NCBI GenBank assembly: GCA_948467395.1
Contig: CAOKDX010000002.1
Location: forward strand, 186,001 to 250,000
Direction of reading: 5' to 3'
DNA length: 64,000 bases
Origin: an uncultured Clostridia bacterium
GTDB lineage: Bacteria > Bacillota > Clostridia > Lachnospirales > Lachnospiraceae
Numbering within the stretch: the first letter of the stretch is position 1; every line of letters begins with the position of its first letter. Made by a program: the position numbers and the translations under genes. A model generated the notes under the pieces. It did no database searches. It was not told the origin of the DNA and worked only from the letters and a program-made list of their open reading frames with translations. This document shows positions 17,106-27,047 of the stretch, piece by piece.

Positions 17106-18588
17106 TGTTGTCTCCCCCTGTATATAACTGCGCCGTTACCCGGGCAATTCCCCGGATCAGATCAGAAGCCATAAGGCTGTAGGGCCCCTTCTCCTCAGCC
17201 ATGGCATCCCCGCTGAGGCCGTGAAGAAAGACAGCCAGCTTCGCTGCGGCAAAGGGCTCCATATGCTGAGCAAGAAGCCCTCCTATCACCCCGGCAAGCA
17301 CATCTCCGGAACCGCCCGTGGCCATTCCGTTATTACCGGAAACATTGATATAGCACTCCCGCCCGTCAGAAACTGCCGTGCGGGCATCCTTCCCCACAAC
17401 CACACAATTCCATTGCCTGGCAGCCAGTTTCGTCCTGCCGGGCACATCCCTCTGAAGATCCGCTACAGAAACCCCCGTCAGATAGTTCATTTCCTTTAGA
17501 TGCGGAGTAAGAATGAAATTATCCGACAGCGTATCTGTAATATTTCTGCACAACCGGATTCCATCCCCGTCGATGACAGTGGGAACCGGGGAATTCTGAA
17601 TTACAAAACGCACCAGCTCCTCCGCCTCTTCCGTCAATCCGAGACCCGGTCCCACAATAACCGCATCGGCCCAATCAAGGGAATCACCGATCTCATCCCT
17701 TTCGGCAAATAGAATCTCTGGCAGGGAGGACAATAATATTTCCCTGTTACAGGCAGGTGAGATCACCTTGACCAGTCCTGCCCCCATGGCATACGCTGCC
17801 CTGGCTGCCAGAAAAGCTGCTCCCGGCATAGTTTCCGAACCAGCCGCCACCAATACCCTTCCAAAGGTTCCTTTATGGGAACGGGAGGGACGCGGCGGCA
17901 GCTGAGCCGGCAGATCCTCCGGTTCATAATAGTAATACTCTGGTATCACGGACGCCACACTCACTTCGGGAAATCCGATATCACCAACGATGACTTCCCC
18001 GGCATATTCACAGCCCGGGTACAATACCAGCCCAAGCTTGTTTACTCCAAAGGTAATGGTGCAGTCAGCCTGAACGGCTGTCCCCAGCACCGCTCCGGTT
18101 CCCGCATGGATCCCGGAGGGGACATCCAGCGCATAGATCACCGCACCGCTTCGATTCATCTGATCCAGCACCTGTTCATAAACTCCCTCTACTTCCCGGG
18201 AAAGTCCGATGCCAAATACGCCATCCAGCAGGATATCGAAATCCTGCTGCGCTGCCGATGCCACTGATATCACTGGTACATTACAATTTACGGCAATCTC
18301 CAGCTGGCGCTGCATTTCCTCCGTCATATGATCCGTATCGCCAACCACTGTGACGGCGGCAGAATATCCCTGCTGGCACAGAAGCCTGGCTGCCGCCACA
18401 CCATCACCGCCATTGTTTCCTGTGCCACAGACAGCCAGTATCTTCCTGGATTTCTCTTCCCGGCTCATAATAACAGCAGCTATTGTCATAGCTGCCTTCT
18501 CCATCAGGACAAGCCCAGGGATCCCCACCGTCTGAATAGCATGGGAATCAATTTCCTTAGCCTGGCTGCCGCTATATAGATATCGCAT
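17092..18588 (-). CDS. nnr: Bifunctional NAD(P)H-hydrate epimerase / ADP-dependent dehydratase
   Basis: Repairs damaged NAD(P)H hydrates. The N-terminal half is the YjeF_N epimerase (CGTGNNGGDGVAAARLL, LDVPSGIHAGTG), and the C-terminal half is the ADP/ATP-dependent dehydratase (VGPGLGLTEEAEEL, ATGGSGDVLAGVIGGLLAQ). Both active regions look intact over about 498 residues. I prefer the ATG at 18588, which is six bases after AAGGAAGG and gives the usual MRYLYSGSQAKEID start; the ATG at 18594 directly abuts that site. It lies between acpS and alr, a typical Firmicute order. Confidence 0.95.
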   Translation of the reverse strand: MRYLYSGSQAKEIDSHAIQTVGIPGLVLMEKAAMTIAAVIMSREEKSRKILAVCGTGNNGGDGVAAARLLCQQGYSAAVTVVGDTDHMTEEMQRQLEIAVNCNVPVISVASAAQQDFDILLDGVFGIGLSREVEGVYEQVLDQMNRSGAVIYALDVPSGIHAGTGAVLGTAVQADCTITFGVNKLGLVLYPGCEYAGEVIVGDIGFPEVSVASVIPEYYYYEPEDLPAQLPPRPSRSHKGTFGRVLVAAGSETMPGAAFLAARAAYAMGAGLVKVISPACNREILLSSLPEILFAERDEIGDSLDWADAVIVGPGLGLTEEAEELVRFVIQNSPVPTVIDGDGIRLCRNITDTLSDNFILTPHLKEMNYLTGVSVADLQRDVPGRTKLAARQWNCVVVGKDARTAVSDGRECYINVSGNNGMATGGSGDVLAGVIGGLLAQHMEPFAAAKLAVFLHGLSGDAMAEEKGPYSLMASDLIRGIARVTAQLYTGGDNNERI

Positions 18589-18613
18589 TCTCATCCTTCC
18601 TTTACCAAATCAA

Positions 18614-18973
18614 TCATGCACTGGCAATCACAAAGGCCGTCACCAGTTCTTTTGTATTTGTGATGGAAATCTGCCAGTCCCTAATACATAATTCCTCTGC
18701 CTTTTGAGCCGCCCTGCCATGAAGCTCTATATAAGGAGAGCCGTTCTCCCGCCGCAGGATCTCAATGTCTATGGCCTCCACACCGGAAAATCCTGTGCCA
18801 AGCGCTTTCACTACCGCCTCTTTTCCGGCAAAGTCCGAAGCGGCACGACGCCTTCCCGCATCCATCTGCTGAATCTCTCTTTCTGAGAAAATCCTTTTCA
18901 GAAAATGCTCCCTCTCACAGGCATGAACGACCCGTCCAATCTCTATCATATCCACACCAACACCAACTATCAT
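18614..18973 (-). CDS. acpS: Holo-[acyl-carrier-protein] synthase
   Basis: Transfers the 4'-phosphopantetheine arm of CoA to apo-ACP, for fatty acid synthesis. The 119 residues contain both P-pant transferase motifs: GVGVDMIEIGRV at the start, with its Mg-binding Asp, and FAGKEAVVKALGTGFSG in the middle. Its start overlaps the stop of the coiled-coil gene by 4 bases, so the two are coupled. Confidence 0.96.
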   Translation of the reverse strand: MIVGVGVDMIEIGRVVHACEREHFLKRIFSEREIQQMDAGRRRAASDFAGKEAVVKALGTGFSGVEAIDIEILRRENGSPYIELHGRAAQKAEELCIRDWQISITNTKELVTAFVIASA

Positions 18974-19575
18974 GGCCTGAATTTCCCCTTGTCAAAAAGA
19001 TTCATAATATCATGTCCAAGCAGGCCGTGCATCAGTGAATAGGCGCTGTCCATACTTTCCTCCAGATTTTCCCTGAATTCTTTCTTATCCGTCAGATCTG
19101 CCTGCAGGGTCCGGATCTCATCGGTAAGCTCCTGTATCATCTGGTCTCCGCTGCTGAGGCGTTCAAAGCAATAACGCGCCCCGATGATCATAAGTTTTTC
19201 ATTGGTATCCTTAATGTCATAGGGAATTTCCATAAGTTCATCTGAATCCTGCTGGATTCTGTCTTTCGTCTCCAGAAGAAGTCTCTGCTGGTTCTCCTTC
19301 TTACGGTTGTCCCGCGAGGAGGAACCCTCCATTCCCGCCACAATACCGTCCATCAGCTTCTTCTTAGCTTTCTTCAGATCCTTGATCTCATTCACAAGAC
19401 GCCCCTGCTTTTTCAGGAGATCATTCAGACGTTCTTCCAGAGCCTCGATATCAGCCGGCTTCTCCCCTTGGGGAAACAGTCTGTGCCACCGGGTATCCAA
19501 CACAAGAATCGGAATTTCCCTCCCCTTTAGTGCCGACCGCACCGCTGCTTCAAAGCTGTTATCCTGTTTCTTCAC
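18970..19575 (-). CDS. Conserved coiled-coil protein of unknown function
   Basis: A 201-residue soluble protein dominated by charged heptad-like stretches (residues about 40-80 and 145-175), with no signal peptide and no enzyme motif. The one distinctive stretch is PILVLDTRWHRLFP near residue 22. It sits between rex and acpS and is coupled to acpS by a 4-base overlap, so it belongs to the same operon. I do not recognise a function. Confidence 0.75.
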   Translation of the reverse strand: MKKQDNSFEAAVRSALKGREIPILVLDTRWHRLFPQGEKPADIEALEERLNDLLKKQGRLVNEIKDLKKAKKKLMDGIVAGMEGSSSRDNRKKENQQRLLLETKDRIQQDSDELMEIPYDIKDTNEKLMIIGARYCFERLSSGDQMIQELTDEIRTLQADLTDKKEFRENLEESMDSAYSLMHGLLGHDIMNLFDKGKFRP

Positions 19576-19609
19576 AGTGCATCACCCCCTCTGCCTGTAT
19601 TTTCCCATA

Positions 19610-20242
19610 CTATTTTATTGTAAGATTCGCAATATTATAAGATAGACGCATCAGGCTCTCCGCCAGATGAACGTTCTCCACCACCGCTTCCGGCGGAAGA
19701 TTCAGATCCGTTGCCGCAAAATTCCAGAAGGCATGAACCCCCATCTCATTGAGGCTTCTGGCCACCTCCGGCGCCTTCGCCTTCGGAAGTGTAAGGGCCG
19801 CTATGTCCACACTGTTCTCCGCCACATACCCAGAGAGATCCTTCATATCCCTTACCTTCAGATTTCCCACTGTTTTACCCACCTTATCCTCAGCGATATC
19901 AAATACTGCTGAGACGATAAATCCCCTTTTTTCAAAGCCTACATAATTCGCCAGCGCCTGCCCCAGATTACCGGCCCCCAGAATGATCACCTGATACTGC
20001 CGGTCCAGGCCGAGTATCTTCCCGATCTCCCCTTTCAGCATCTCAACATTGTAACCATAGCCCTGCTGTCCAAAACCGCCAAAATTGTTGAGATCCTGCC
20101 GGATCTGCGATGCCGTCACATTCATTTGGCGGCTCAGTTCCCGGGATGATATGCGGTCGATTCCCTGATCCAGCAATTCGCTCAGATATCTATAATACCG
20201 CGGCAGTCTTTTGATCACCGCAGAAGATATTTTCTTATCCAT
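19610..20242 (-). CDS. rex: Redox-sensing transcriptional repressor Rex
   Basis: Rex binds operators when NADH is low and lets go when NADH rises; in clostridia it controls fermentation genes. This 210-residue protein has an N-terminal winged helix (RELSRQMNVTASQIRQDLNNFG, about residues 35-60) and a Rossmann domain with the NAD motif ILGAGNLGQALANY near 90. FGQQGYGYNV is the usual linking segment. It has its own promoter with a Rex-like sequence on it (20347-20364), so autoregulation is likely. The long 5' leader contains a hairpin at 20270-20314. Confidence 0.96.
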   Translation of the reverse strand: MDKKISSAVIKRLPRYYRYLSELLDQGIDRISSRELSRQMNVTASQIRQDLNNFGGFGQQGYGYNVEMLKGEIGKILGLDRQYQVIILGAGNLGQALANYVGFEKRGFIVSAVFDIAEDKVGKTVGNLKVRDMKDLSGYVAENSVDIAALTLPKAKAPEVARSLNEMGVHAFWNFAATDLNLPPEAVVENVHLAESLMRLSYNIANLTIK

Positions 20243-20269
20243 ATTCTGTCAAATCCTCCGTCCCAGCAC

Positions 20270-20314
20270 AGCTCAACAGCGCCAATATAAACTCGCCGTG
20301 GACGGCATTGAGCT
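20270..20314. repeat. Hairpin in the rex leader related to the GCTCAA repeat
   Basis: AGCTCAA at 20270-20276 pairs with TTGAGCT at 20308-20314, enclosing GCGCC and GGC blocks; a T6 run follows on the plus strand. It resembles the palindromes at 12614 and 53025. It lies within the rex leader (minus) and upstream of the ABC-F gene (plus), where it could stop plus-strand transcription before that gene. Confidence 0.45.
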
Positions 20315-20335
20315 TTTTTATGATTCATTTATAAT

Positions 20336-20364
20336 ATTATAACGAAATGTTAAAATGTTGTCAA
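20336..20364 (-). promoter_or_regulatory. rex promoter with an overlapping Rex-like operator
   Basis: On the minus strand TTGACA (20364-20359) and TATAAT (20341-20336) are exactly 17 bases apart, a full consensus promoter. The 18 bases 20347-20364 match 11 of the 14 fixed positions of the clostridial Rex consensus TTGTTAANNNNTTAACAA and cover the -35 box and most of the spacer. Confidence 0.7.
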
Positions 20365-20469
20365 TCTCCACACAATATGTTATACTTCGGGATGGCTGCT
20401 GTTTATTCCCTCACAGGGATGGACGGCAGGAAACCAGAATCACCCCAACAGTACAGAAAAGAGGAAGTT

Positions 20470-22407
20470 ATGATACTAGCATGCAATCACATTCAGAAAG
20501 CATTTGCCGATGAACCCATTCTGACAGATGCCGCCTTTCACATAAACGAACAGGAATGTGCCGCCGTCGTCGGCATAAATGGAGCGGGTAAGACGACGCT
20601 GCTCCGGATCATCACCGGAGAACTGGATGCGGATGCCGGCGAAGTGGTCCGGGCCAAAGATACCACCATCGGCTATCTGCCGCAGCAGCAGGGATACCAG
20701 TCGGACAATACAATTTATGAAGAGCTTCTCTCCGTAAAAGCAGACGTCATTGAAATGGACTGCCAGCTCCGGACACTGGAGTTGGAAATATCCCGCACAG
20801 AGGGAGAGGAACTGGATAATCTGCTAAACCGCTACCACAGGCTGCAGACCGCCTTTGAATCTGGCGACGGATACTCCTATAAAAGCAAGGTTCTAGGGGT
20901 TATCAACGGACTCGGATTCGGCGGAGACGCCATGCACCAGGTGGTCAATCATCTCTCCGGCGGCCAGAAAACCCGGGTGGCACTGGGCCGGCTTCTCCTT
21001 ATGGAGCCAGATCTGCTCCTTCTGGACGAGCCCACCAACCATCTGGATCTTGAATCCATCCGATGGCTGGAAAACTATCTGATGAATTACAAAGGCAGTA
21101 TCCTTGTGGTCTCCCATGACCGGTATTTTCTTGACCGCATCGCAGATAAGATCATAGAGATCGACAACGGAAGAATTACGTCCTTCAACGGAAATTACAG
21201 CAGCTATTCCAGGAAAAAGGCAGCCCTGCGGGAAACGCTGATCAAACAGTATTACAACCAGCAGCAGGAAATCCGGCATCAGGAGGCCGTGATCGAAAAG
21301 CTCCGTTCCTTCAACCGTGAAAAGTCCATTAAGAGGGCGGAGAGCCGTGAAAAAATGCTGAATAAAATCGAACGCATTGAAAAGCCGGCAGAATATGAAA
21401 AAGCAATGTCCTTTTCCCTGTCCCCCTCCCGCATAAGCGGCAACGATGTTTTGCATGTTGAGGGCTTCGCCAAAAGCTTCGGCGGCAGCCTTCTCTTCCA
21501 GGATGTCTCCTTTGATATCAGACGGGGAGAAAAGGTGGCAGTCCTGGGCCAGAATGGGACGGGGAAGACAACCCTCCTAAAGATGATCCAGGGCATGGAG
21601 CCGACAGACAGCGGGATCTCCATAACCGGCACCAATGTTGAGATCGGATACTATGATCAGGAACACCAGGTGCTCCACGAAGACAAAACAATATTTGAGG
21701 AGATACAGGATGACTATCCGGATATGAACCACAGCGCCATACGAAATGTACTGGCTGCCTTTCTGTTTACCGGGGACGACGTATTCAAGCCGATCCGGCT
21801 GCTCAGCGGCGGCGAGCGCGGGCGCGTCTCCCTTGCCAGGCTGATGCTGTCCCAGGCAAATTTCCTTCTTCTGGATGAACCCACCAACCATCTGGACATC
21901 ACCTCCAAGGAGATACTGGAAACAGCGCTGAACAACTACACCGGCACCGTACTGTATGTCTCCCATGACCGGTATTTCATTGACCGGACAGCCACCAGAA
22001 TCCTGGATCTGACCGGTCAGAAGCTGCTCTCCTATCATGGCAATTATTCTTACTATCTGGAGAAAAAAGATACGGTAGAACAGATACATCTGGGCAGGCC
22101 GGATCCCTCGTCTCCTGCCGGGACTTCACCGGCGGGGGCGCAGGTATCTGATGCAAAGCTGGACTGGAAGGAACAGAAAGCACAGGCCGCCAGCCGGAGA
22201 CGGCTGGAAAACCAGTACAACAAAATCGAGCAGCAGATTGAAAATCTGGAAAACCAGATCGCCGCGCTGGACGAAGAATTTTCTCTTCCTGAGAACGCCA
22301 CCAATGCCCACAAGCTGGCTGAACTCACCGCTGCCAGAGAGGAAAAGGAAACCGCCCTCTCACAGGCAATGGATGAGTGGGAGCGGCTGGCTGAAGAACT
22401 AAATTAG
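20470..22407 (+). CDS. ABC-F family ATP-binding protein
   Basis: A soluble twin ABC ATPase without membrane segments; ABC-F proteins act on ribosomes in translation quality or antibiotic protection. It has two complete ATPase cassettes: GINGAGKTTLL and LSGGQKTRVAL in the first, GQNGTGKTTLL and LSGGERGRVSL in the second, each followed by a DEPTNHLD Walker B block. The linker between the cassettes (about residues 235-310) is rich in R and K, and a coiled coil ends the protein. The ATG at 20470 (GAGGA upstream) gives the family start MILACNHIQKAF; the frame is open upstream but that part has no site. Substrate or resistance function cannot be assigned. Confidence 0.92.
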   Translation: MILACNHIQKAFADEPILTDAAFHINEQECAAVVGINGAGKTTLLRIITGELDADAGEVVRAKDTTIGYLPQQQGYQSDNTIYEELLSVKADVIEMDCQLRTLELEISRTEGEELDNLLNRYHRLQTAFESGDGYSYKSKVLGVINGLGFGGDAMHQVVNHLSGGQKTRVALGRLLLMEPDLLLLDEPTNHLDLESIRWLENYLMNYKGSILVVSHDRYFLDRIADKIIEIDNGRITSFNGNYSSYSRKKAALRETLIKQYYNQQQEIRHQEAVIEKLRSFNREKSIKRAESREKMLNKIERIEKPAEYEKAMSFSLSPSRISGNDVLHVEGFAKSFGGSLLFQDVSFDIRRGEKVAVLGQNGTGKTTLLKMIQGMEPTDSGISITGTNVEIGYYDQEHQVLHEDKTIFEEIQDDYPDMNHSAIRNVLAAFLFTGDDVFKPIRLLSGGERGRVSLARLMLSQANFLLLDEPTNHLDITSKEILETALNNYTGTVLYVSHDRYFIDRTATRILDLTGQKLLSYHGNYSYYLEKKDTVEQIHLGRPDPSSPAGTSPAGAQVSDAKLDWKEQKAQAASRRRLENQYNKIEQQIENLENQIAALDEEFSLPENATNAHKLAELTAAREEKETALSQAMDEWERLAEELN

Positions 22408-22430
22408 AAAAACGTCCCTTTGGAAAGAAA

Positions 22431-22471
22431 GAGGGCGGCCTCCCAATTATTTTTGTCTGGGGACCGCCCTC
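22431..22471. terminator. Terminator between the convergent ABC-F and symporter genes
   Basis: GAGGGCGG (22431-22438) pairs with CCGCCCTC (22464-22471), with extra pairing inside the loop. On the minus strand it is followed by TTTCTTT, so it serves the symporter gene best; it also lies 24 bases after the ABC-F stop. Confidence 0.7.
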
Positions 22472-22479
22472 TTGTCAGA

Positions 22480-23886
22480 TTATATAATAGTCAGGATTCC
22501 CAGTGATTTCAAGAGTACGATCACAAGGAGAACCGGAGCCACATATTTGATCATAACGACATACAGTTTCTTTCTCCCAAATTTGCAGCCAGTCTTTTCC
22601 GCCTCTTCGATTATGGTCTTTGGCTTCACGACCCATCCAATGAGAATACAGGTGGCGATGGCCACTACTGGCATGAGACAGTAATTACTGATATAATCCA
22701 TAATATCAAGGATCTGTGCATCGGATCCATTGGGCAGCTTAATGTTAAAGAACCACTTATTATATCCCAGACAGACTGCGATCCCGCCCACCAGGGCGAT
22801 GGCTGTCTCCAATATGGACGCCCTGACTCTGGATAGATGGAACTTATCCATAAAGCTGGACACCACTGCCTCCATAACTGACACGGCACTGGTCAGGGCA
22901 GCAAAAAGAACCATGGCAAAAAACAGGCAGCCCACAAGATTACCGATCCGGCCCATAGCCGAAAAGATCTGGGGCAGTGAGACAAACATAAGTCCGGGAC
23001 CATTGGCGCCCATCCCCTCCCGTCCCATAAAGGTAAAGACGGCGGGAATAATCATGACACCTGCCAGAAAAGCCACAACTGTATCAAAAATTTCTATCTG
23101 ATTGATGGATTTCACCAGATTGGCATCATCCTTCACATAGGAGCCATATGCCACCATAATTCCCATGGCCACACTGAGACTGAAGAAAAGCTGTCCCATG
23201 GCGTCCACCACCACGGTAAAAAATCCTTTCAGCGTCATGCCGTCAAAATTAGGAATCACATAGGCTTTAAAGCCCTCCAGGCCGGTTCTGGTGGCTCCCG
23301 TCTCATCGGTGTGCTGGATTGTCAGGGAAAAGACAGCAATCCCGATTACCAGTAGCAGCAGGATTGGCATCAGAATCTTAGAAAAAGATTCGATCCCCTT
23401 ATTCACTCCCCGGAAAATAATGAAAGCTACCACAAACAAAAATATAAACATAAAAATCATGGGCTGGGTATCCCCTGTGATAAATTCATTGAAGTAACCT
23501 TCCTTTGCCAGATCTGAGCCGGCGCCTGTCAGATAGGCAATAAAATATTTAACCACCCATCCACCGATCACACAATAATAGGGCATTATGATTACCGGTA
23601 CAATACAGGCGATCACCCCCAGAAAACCCCATTTATCCTTTAACCGGGAATAAGCAGTGAGGGGACTCTGTTTTGTCTTTCTCCCGATAGCCACCTCAGT
23701 AGTCAGAAGCGTAAACCCAAAGGTAAGTGCCAGAATGAGGTAAACTACCAGGAACAAACCTCCTCCGTTCTTGGCTGTCAGATAGGGAAATCTCCAAATA
23801 TTTCCCAGGCCAACGGCACTTCCTGCCGCTGCAAGGACAAAGCCAAAGGATCCTGAGAATGAACTCCTGCTCTTTGTTTTCTTCAT
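22480..23886 (-). CDS. Sodium-dependent neurotransmitter:sodium symporter family transporter
   Basis: An NSS/SNF-family carrier of 468 residues with about 12 membrane segments. The first segment carries the family hallmark AAAGSAVGLGNIWRFPYLTAKNGGG. NSS carriers import amino acids or related amines with Na+, but the substrate here is not evident. The start has GAGGAGG upstream. It is an independent unit between hemW and the ABC-F gene. Confidence 0.9.
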   Translation of the reverse strand: MKKTKSRSSFSGSFGFVLAAAGSAVGLGNIWRFPYLTAKNGGGLFLVVYLILALTFGFTLLTTEVAIGRKTKQSPLTAYSRLKDKWGFLGVIACIVPVIIMPYYCVIGGWVVKYFIAYLTGAGSDLAKEGYFNEFITGDTQPMIFMFIFLFVVAFIIFRGVNKGIESFSKILMPILLLLVIGIAVFSLTIQHTDETGATRTGLEGFKAYVIPNFDGMTLKGFFTVVVDAMGQLFFSLSVAMGIMVAYGSYVKDDANLVKSINQIEIFDTVVAFLAGVMIIPAVFTFMGREGMGANGPGLMFVSLPQIFSAMGRIGNLVGCLFFAMVLFAALTSAVSVMEAVVSSFMDKFHLSRVRASILETAIALVGGIAVCLGYNKWFFNIKLPNGSDAQILDIMDYISNYCLMPVVAIATCILIGWVVKPKTIIEEAEKTGCKFGRKKLYVVMIKYVAPVLLVIVLLKSLGILTII

Positions 23887-23920
23887 TTTTTATTTCCTCC
23901 TCTCATTTACTTCCATATCT

Positions 23921-25039
23921 TTATATAAATAGCTGAAAAACGCGGTTACTCACATCAATGCCACGTTTTGTCAGATAAATATGGTTATTTTCATATTCCA
24001 GAAGCCCCTGTTCCACCGCAAATGCTATCTCCTGTCCAAAGCAGTCCTCCAGTTTCTCACCGAAGCAGAGTTGAAACCCCGTGACAGATATGCCTTCCAT
24101 GCATCGGAGCCCAAGATACATATATTCTGCCCTCTCATCGTCAGCACTGAGATATTCCACCTCACAGACAGCGTCCTCCCCGCTGAATATCCTGCCCTGG
24201 TATTCCGTCAGGTCTTCCTCATTTCTAAACCGGTGATGGTTCATAAAAGATGCCGCCCCAAGACCGGTTCCCAGATATTCACCTCTCTGCCAATATTTGA
24301 GATTGTGCCGGCACTCCTTCCCCGGCCTGGCATAATTTGAGATCTCATAGCGTTTATATCCTGCCGCCTCCAGCATCCCGCCCGTCAGCTCATACATCCT
24401 GCGGTCTGTCTCCTCATCCACCGGAGGCTGCGACGCATACTGCTCATAAAAGGGAGTGCCCTCTTCGATGATCAGGCTGTACGACGAAATGTGTTCGGGT
24501 TCCAGCTCCACCACCCGGCTTAATGTATCCTGATAGCTCTGCATGGTCTGCCCGGGAACGGCTGACATGACATCAACGTTAACATTATCAAATCCAGCAT
24601 CCCGAACCATCTTATAACACTCCATAAATTCATGAAATGTGTGGATCCGGCCCAGCTTCTTCAGTTCCGTATCCGATGCCGACTGCATCCCGATGCTGAT
24701 CCGGCTGACTCCTGCCCTCCGGTATTCATCCAGCTTCTCTGCTGTGACAGTCCCTGGATTGCATTCTACGGTAAACTCCGATAGGGCGGAGCCGGAAAAG
24801 CCGTCTGCAATTCCCTCCAATACCACATCCATATCTCTGACAGAGAGTGCGGACGGCGTACCGCCTCCGATAAAAACCGTGTCCACATTATGGCGTTGTA
24901 TCCGCTCCCCCCAATACCTCATCTCCCCAGCCAGTGCCTGTACATATCGTTTCTGCCCTTCGGCACTACATGGAAACGAGAGAAAATCACAATAGCTGCA
25001 TTTCCTGACGCAGAAGGGAATGTGTACATACAACCCCAT
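23921..25039 (-). CDS. hemW: HemW-type radical SAM protein
   Basis: HemW is a heme chaperone related to coproporphyrinogen III dehydrogenase (HemN). The 4Fe-4S motif reads CVRKCSYC near residues 9-16, followed by a HIPF start and the FIGGGTPSAL block of the family. HemN itself has a different Cys arrangement, so HemW is preferred over HemN. The ATG at 25039 follows AGTAGGGAA; an earlier in-frame start would lie inside lepA. It is downstream of lepA, the usual arrangement in Firmicutes. Confidence 0.9.
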   Translation of the reverse strand: MGLYVHIPFCVRKCSYCDFLSFPCSAEGQKRYVQALAGEMRYWGERIQRHNVDTVFIGGGTPSALSVRDMDVVLEGIADGFSGSALSEFTVECNPGTVTAEKLDEYRRAGVSRISIGMQSASDTELKKLGRIHTFHEFMECYKMVRDAGFDNVNVDVMSAVPGQTMQSYQDTLSRVVELEPEHISSYSLIIEEGTPFYEQYASQPPVDEETDRRMYELTGGMLEAAGYKRYEISNYARPGKECRHNLKYWQRGEYLGTGLGAASFMNHHRFRNEEDLTEYQGRIFSGEDAVCEVEYLSADDERAEYMYLGLRCMEGISVTGFQLCFGEKLEDCFGQEIAFAVEQGLLEYENNHIYLTKRGIDVSNRVFQLFI

Positions 25040-25049
25040 TTGCTGTTCC

Positions 25050-26867
25050 CTACTCTTCATCATCCAGCTTGAGCACACTCATAAAGGCCTTCTGCGGAAT
25101 CTCCACATTCCCGATCTGGCGCATGCGCTTCTTTCCCTCCTTCTGCTTCTCCAGCAGCTTTCTCTTCCGGGAGATATCTCCGCCATAGCATTTGGCAAGC
25201 ACGTCCTTGCGGACCGCCTTCACCGTCTCCCGGGCGATAACTTTATTTCCTATGGCCGCCTGGATCGGAATTTCAAAGAGATGCCTTGGAATTTCATTTT
25301 TTAGTTTCTGGCACATCTTCCTTCCCCGTTCGTAGGCTGAGCCCTCATGGACAATAAAGGAAAGGGCATCCACCTCTTCCTTGTTGATAAGAATGTTCAG
25401 CTTCACCAGGCTTGCCGGCTCATAGCCCTTCATTTCATAATCAAAGGAGGCATAGCCCCGGGAACGGGATTTCAAGGAGTCAAAGAAATCATATATAATT
25501 TCATTCAGCGGAAGAACGTAACGGAGCAGTGCCCGGGTCTCTTCCATATATTCCATATCCACATATACTCCCCGCCGCTCCTGACAGAGCTTCATTATGG
25601 CGCCGACAAATTCTGTCGTCACCATAATCTCCGCATCTACGACTGGCTCTTCCATATGCTCGATCACAGAGGGGTCCGGAAGATTAGACGGATTGGTCAC
25701 CTCCATCATCTCTCCATTTGTCTTATATACATGATAGACAACCCCTGGTGCCGTTGTCACCAGGTCAAGATTATACTCCCGCTCCAGACGCTCCTGGATT
25801 ACCTCCAGATGCAGCAGGCCAAGAAATCCGCACCGAAAACCAAAACCCAGTGCCACAGAGGTTTCTGCCTCAAACTGAAGCGATGCATCGTTGAGCTGAA
25901 GCTTCTCCAGTGCATCCCGCAGATCCTGATATTTCGCCCCGTCAGCCGGATACAGTCCACAGTACACCATGGGCATCACCTTCTTGTAGCCTGGCAGCGC
26001 CTCATCACAGGGATCCGCCACATCTGTTACCGTATCCCCCACACGGGTTCCCTCCACATTTTTCAGACTCGCCGTAATATATCCCACCATGCCGGCACTC
26101 AGCTCGTCACAGGGAATAAACTGTCCGGCGCCAAAGGTTCCCACCTCCACCACATCCTCCTCCAGTCCGGTGGCCATCATGTGGATCCGCGTCCCCTTTT
26201 TTACCGTGCCCTCAAATATACGGCAGAAAATGATCACTCCCTTATACGCATCGTACACGGAATCAAATACCAGAGCCTTCAGCGGGGCCCCCTCATCTCC
26301 CCGGGGGGCCGGAATCTTTGTAACGATCTGCTCCAGCACCTCTTCGATATTCGTTCCCATCTTAGCAGAGATCAGCGGGGCGTCCTGTGCCTCAATTCCG
26401 ATCACATCCTCTATTTCATTTTTGACCCTGTCCGGCTCCGCACTGGGGAGATCGATCTTATTGATCACTGGCATAATCTCGAGATCATGATCAATGGCCA
26501 GATAACAGTTTGCCAGCGTCTGTGCCTCGATCCCCTGTGCCGCGTCCACAATCAGTATCGCCCCCTCACAGGCCGCCAGGCTGCGTGAAACCTCATAGTT
26601 AAAGTCAACATGGCCCGGTGTATCAATAAGGTTAAAGAGATACTCTTCCCCATTGTCCGCTGTATAGGCAATGCGCACTGCCTGGGATTTAATGGTAATT
26701 CCCCGCTCCCGCTCCAGTTCCATATTGTCCAGAACCTGCGCCTGCATCTCCCGGCTGGTAAGAAGGCCGGTCTTTTCTATAATGCGGTCAGCAAGGGTGG
26801 ACTTCCCATGGTCTATATGCGCAATAATGCAAAAATTTCTTATATGATCCTTTCTAATCACTGCCAT
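25050..26867 (-). CDS. lepA: Elongation factor 4 (LepA) GTPase
   Basis: A ribosome-binding translational GTPase of 605 residues. The G1 motif [13 protein letters not shown] is near residue 15, G3 is DTPGHVDF, and G4 is NKIDLP. The C-terminal LepA-specific domain ends in [20 protein letters not shown], as in the family. I take the ATG at 26867 (AAGGAA upstream), giving [12 protein letters not shown], and not a TTG seven codons earlier. hemW follows, starting 10 bases after the lepA stop. Confidence 0.96.
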   Translation of the reverse strand: MAVIRKDHIRNFCIIAHIDHGKSTLADRIIEKTGLLTSREMQAQVLDNMELERERGITIKSQAVRIAYTADNGEEYLFNLIDTPGHVDFNYEVSRSLAACEGAILIVDAAQGIEAQTLANCYLAIDHDLEIMPVINKIDLPSAEPDRVKNEIEDVIGIEAQDAPLISAKMGTNIEEVLEQIVTKIPAPRGDEGAPLKALVFDSVYDAYKGVIIFCRIFEGTVKKGTRIHMMATGLEEDVVEVGTFGAGQFIPCDELSAGMVGYITASLKNVEGTRVGDTVTDVADPCDEALPGYKKVMPMVYCGLYPADGAKYQDLRDALEKLQLNDASLQFEAETSVALGFGFRCGFLGLLHLEVIQERLEREYNLDLVTTAPGVVYHVYKTNGEMMEVTNPSNLPDPSVIEHMEEPVVDAEIMVTTEFVGAIMKLCQERRGVYVDMEYMEETRALLRYVLPLNEIIYDFFDSLKSRSRGYASFDYEMKGYEPASLVKLNILINKEEVDALSFIVHEGSAYERGRKMCQKLKNEIPRHLFEIPIQAAIGNKVIARETVKAVRKDVLAKCYGGDISRKRKLLEKQKEGKKRMRQIGNVEIPQKAFMSVLKLDDEE

Positions 26868-26969
26868 ATGTGTAATATTTCCTTTCAATAATAATACAAA
26901 CTTATCTTATAATAGCATAAATGCCACTATTTTTCCACAAAAAATTTCCTACAAAAAATATATACTGCC

Positions 26970-26998
26970 TTGTAATTTACACATTTTTATTGTAGAAT
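26970..26998 (+). promoter_or_regulatory. Promoter of the secreted Ig-like protein gene
   Basis: TTGTAA (26970-26975) and TAGAAT (26993-26998) are 17 bases apart; the start codon is 49 bases further on with AGGAGG before it. The divergent lepA gene lies just upstream. Confidence 0.6.
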
Positions 26999-27047
26999 AG
27001 CAGTAACATATAAACTACATATAGTAGAAGCACAGGAGGAATCCAAC

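Noticed and set aside
25347..26588. A 413-residue plus-strand open frame opposite lepA
   Set aside because: Antisense of a highly conserved GTPase; composition is His- and Cys-rich, with no domain and no site.
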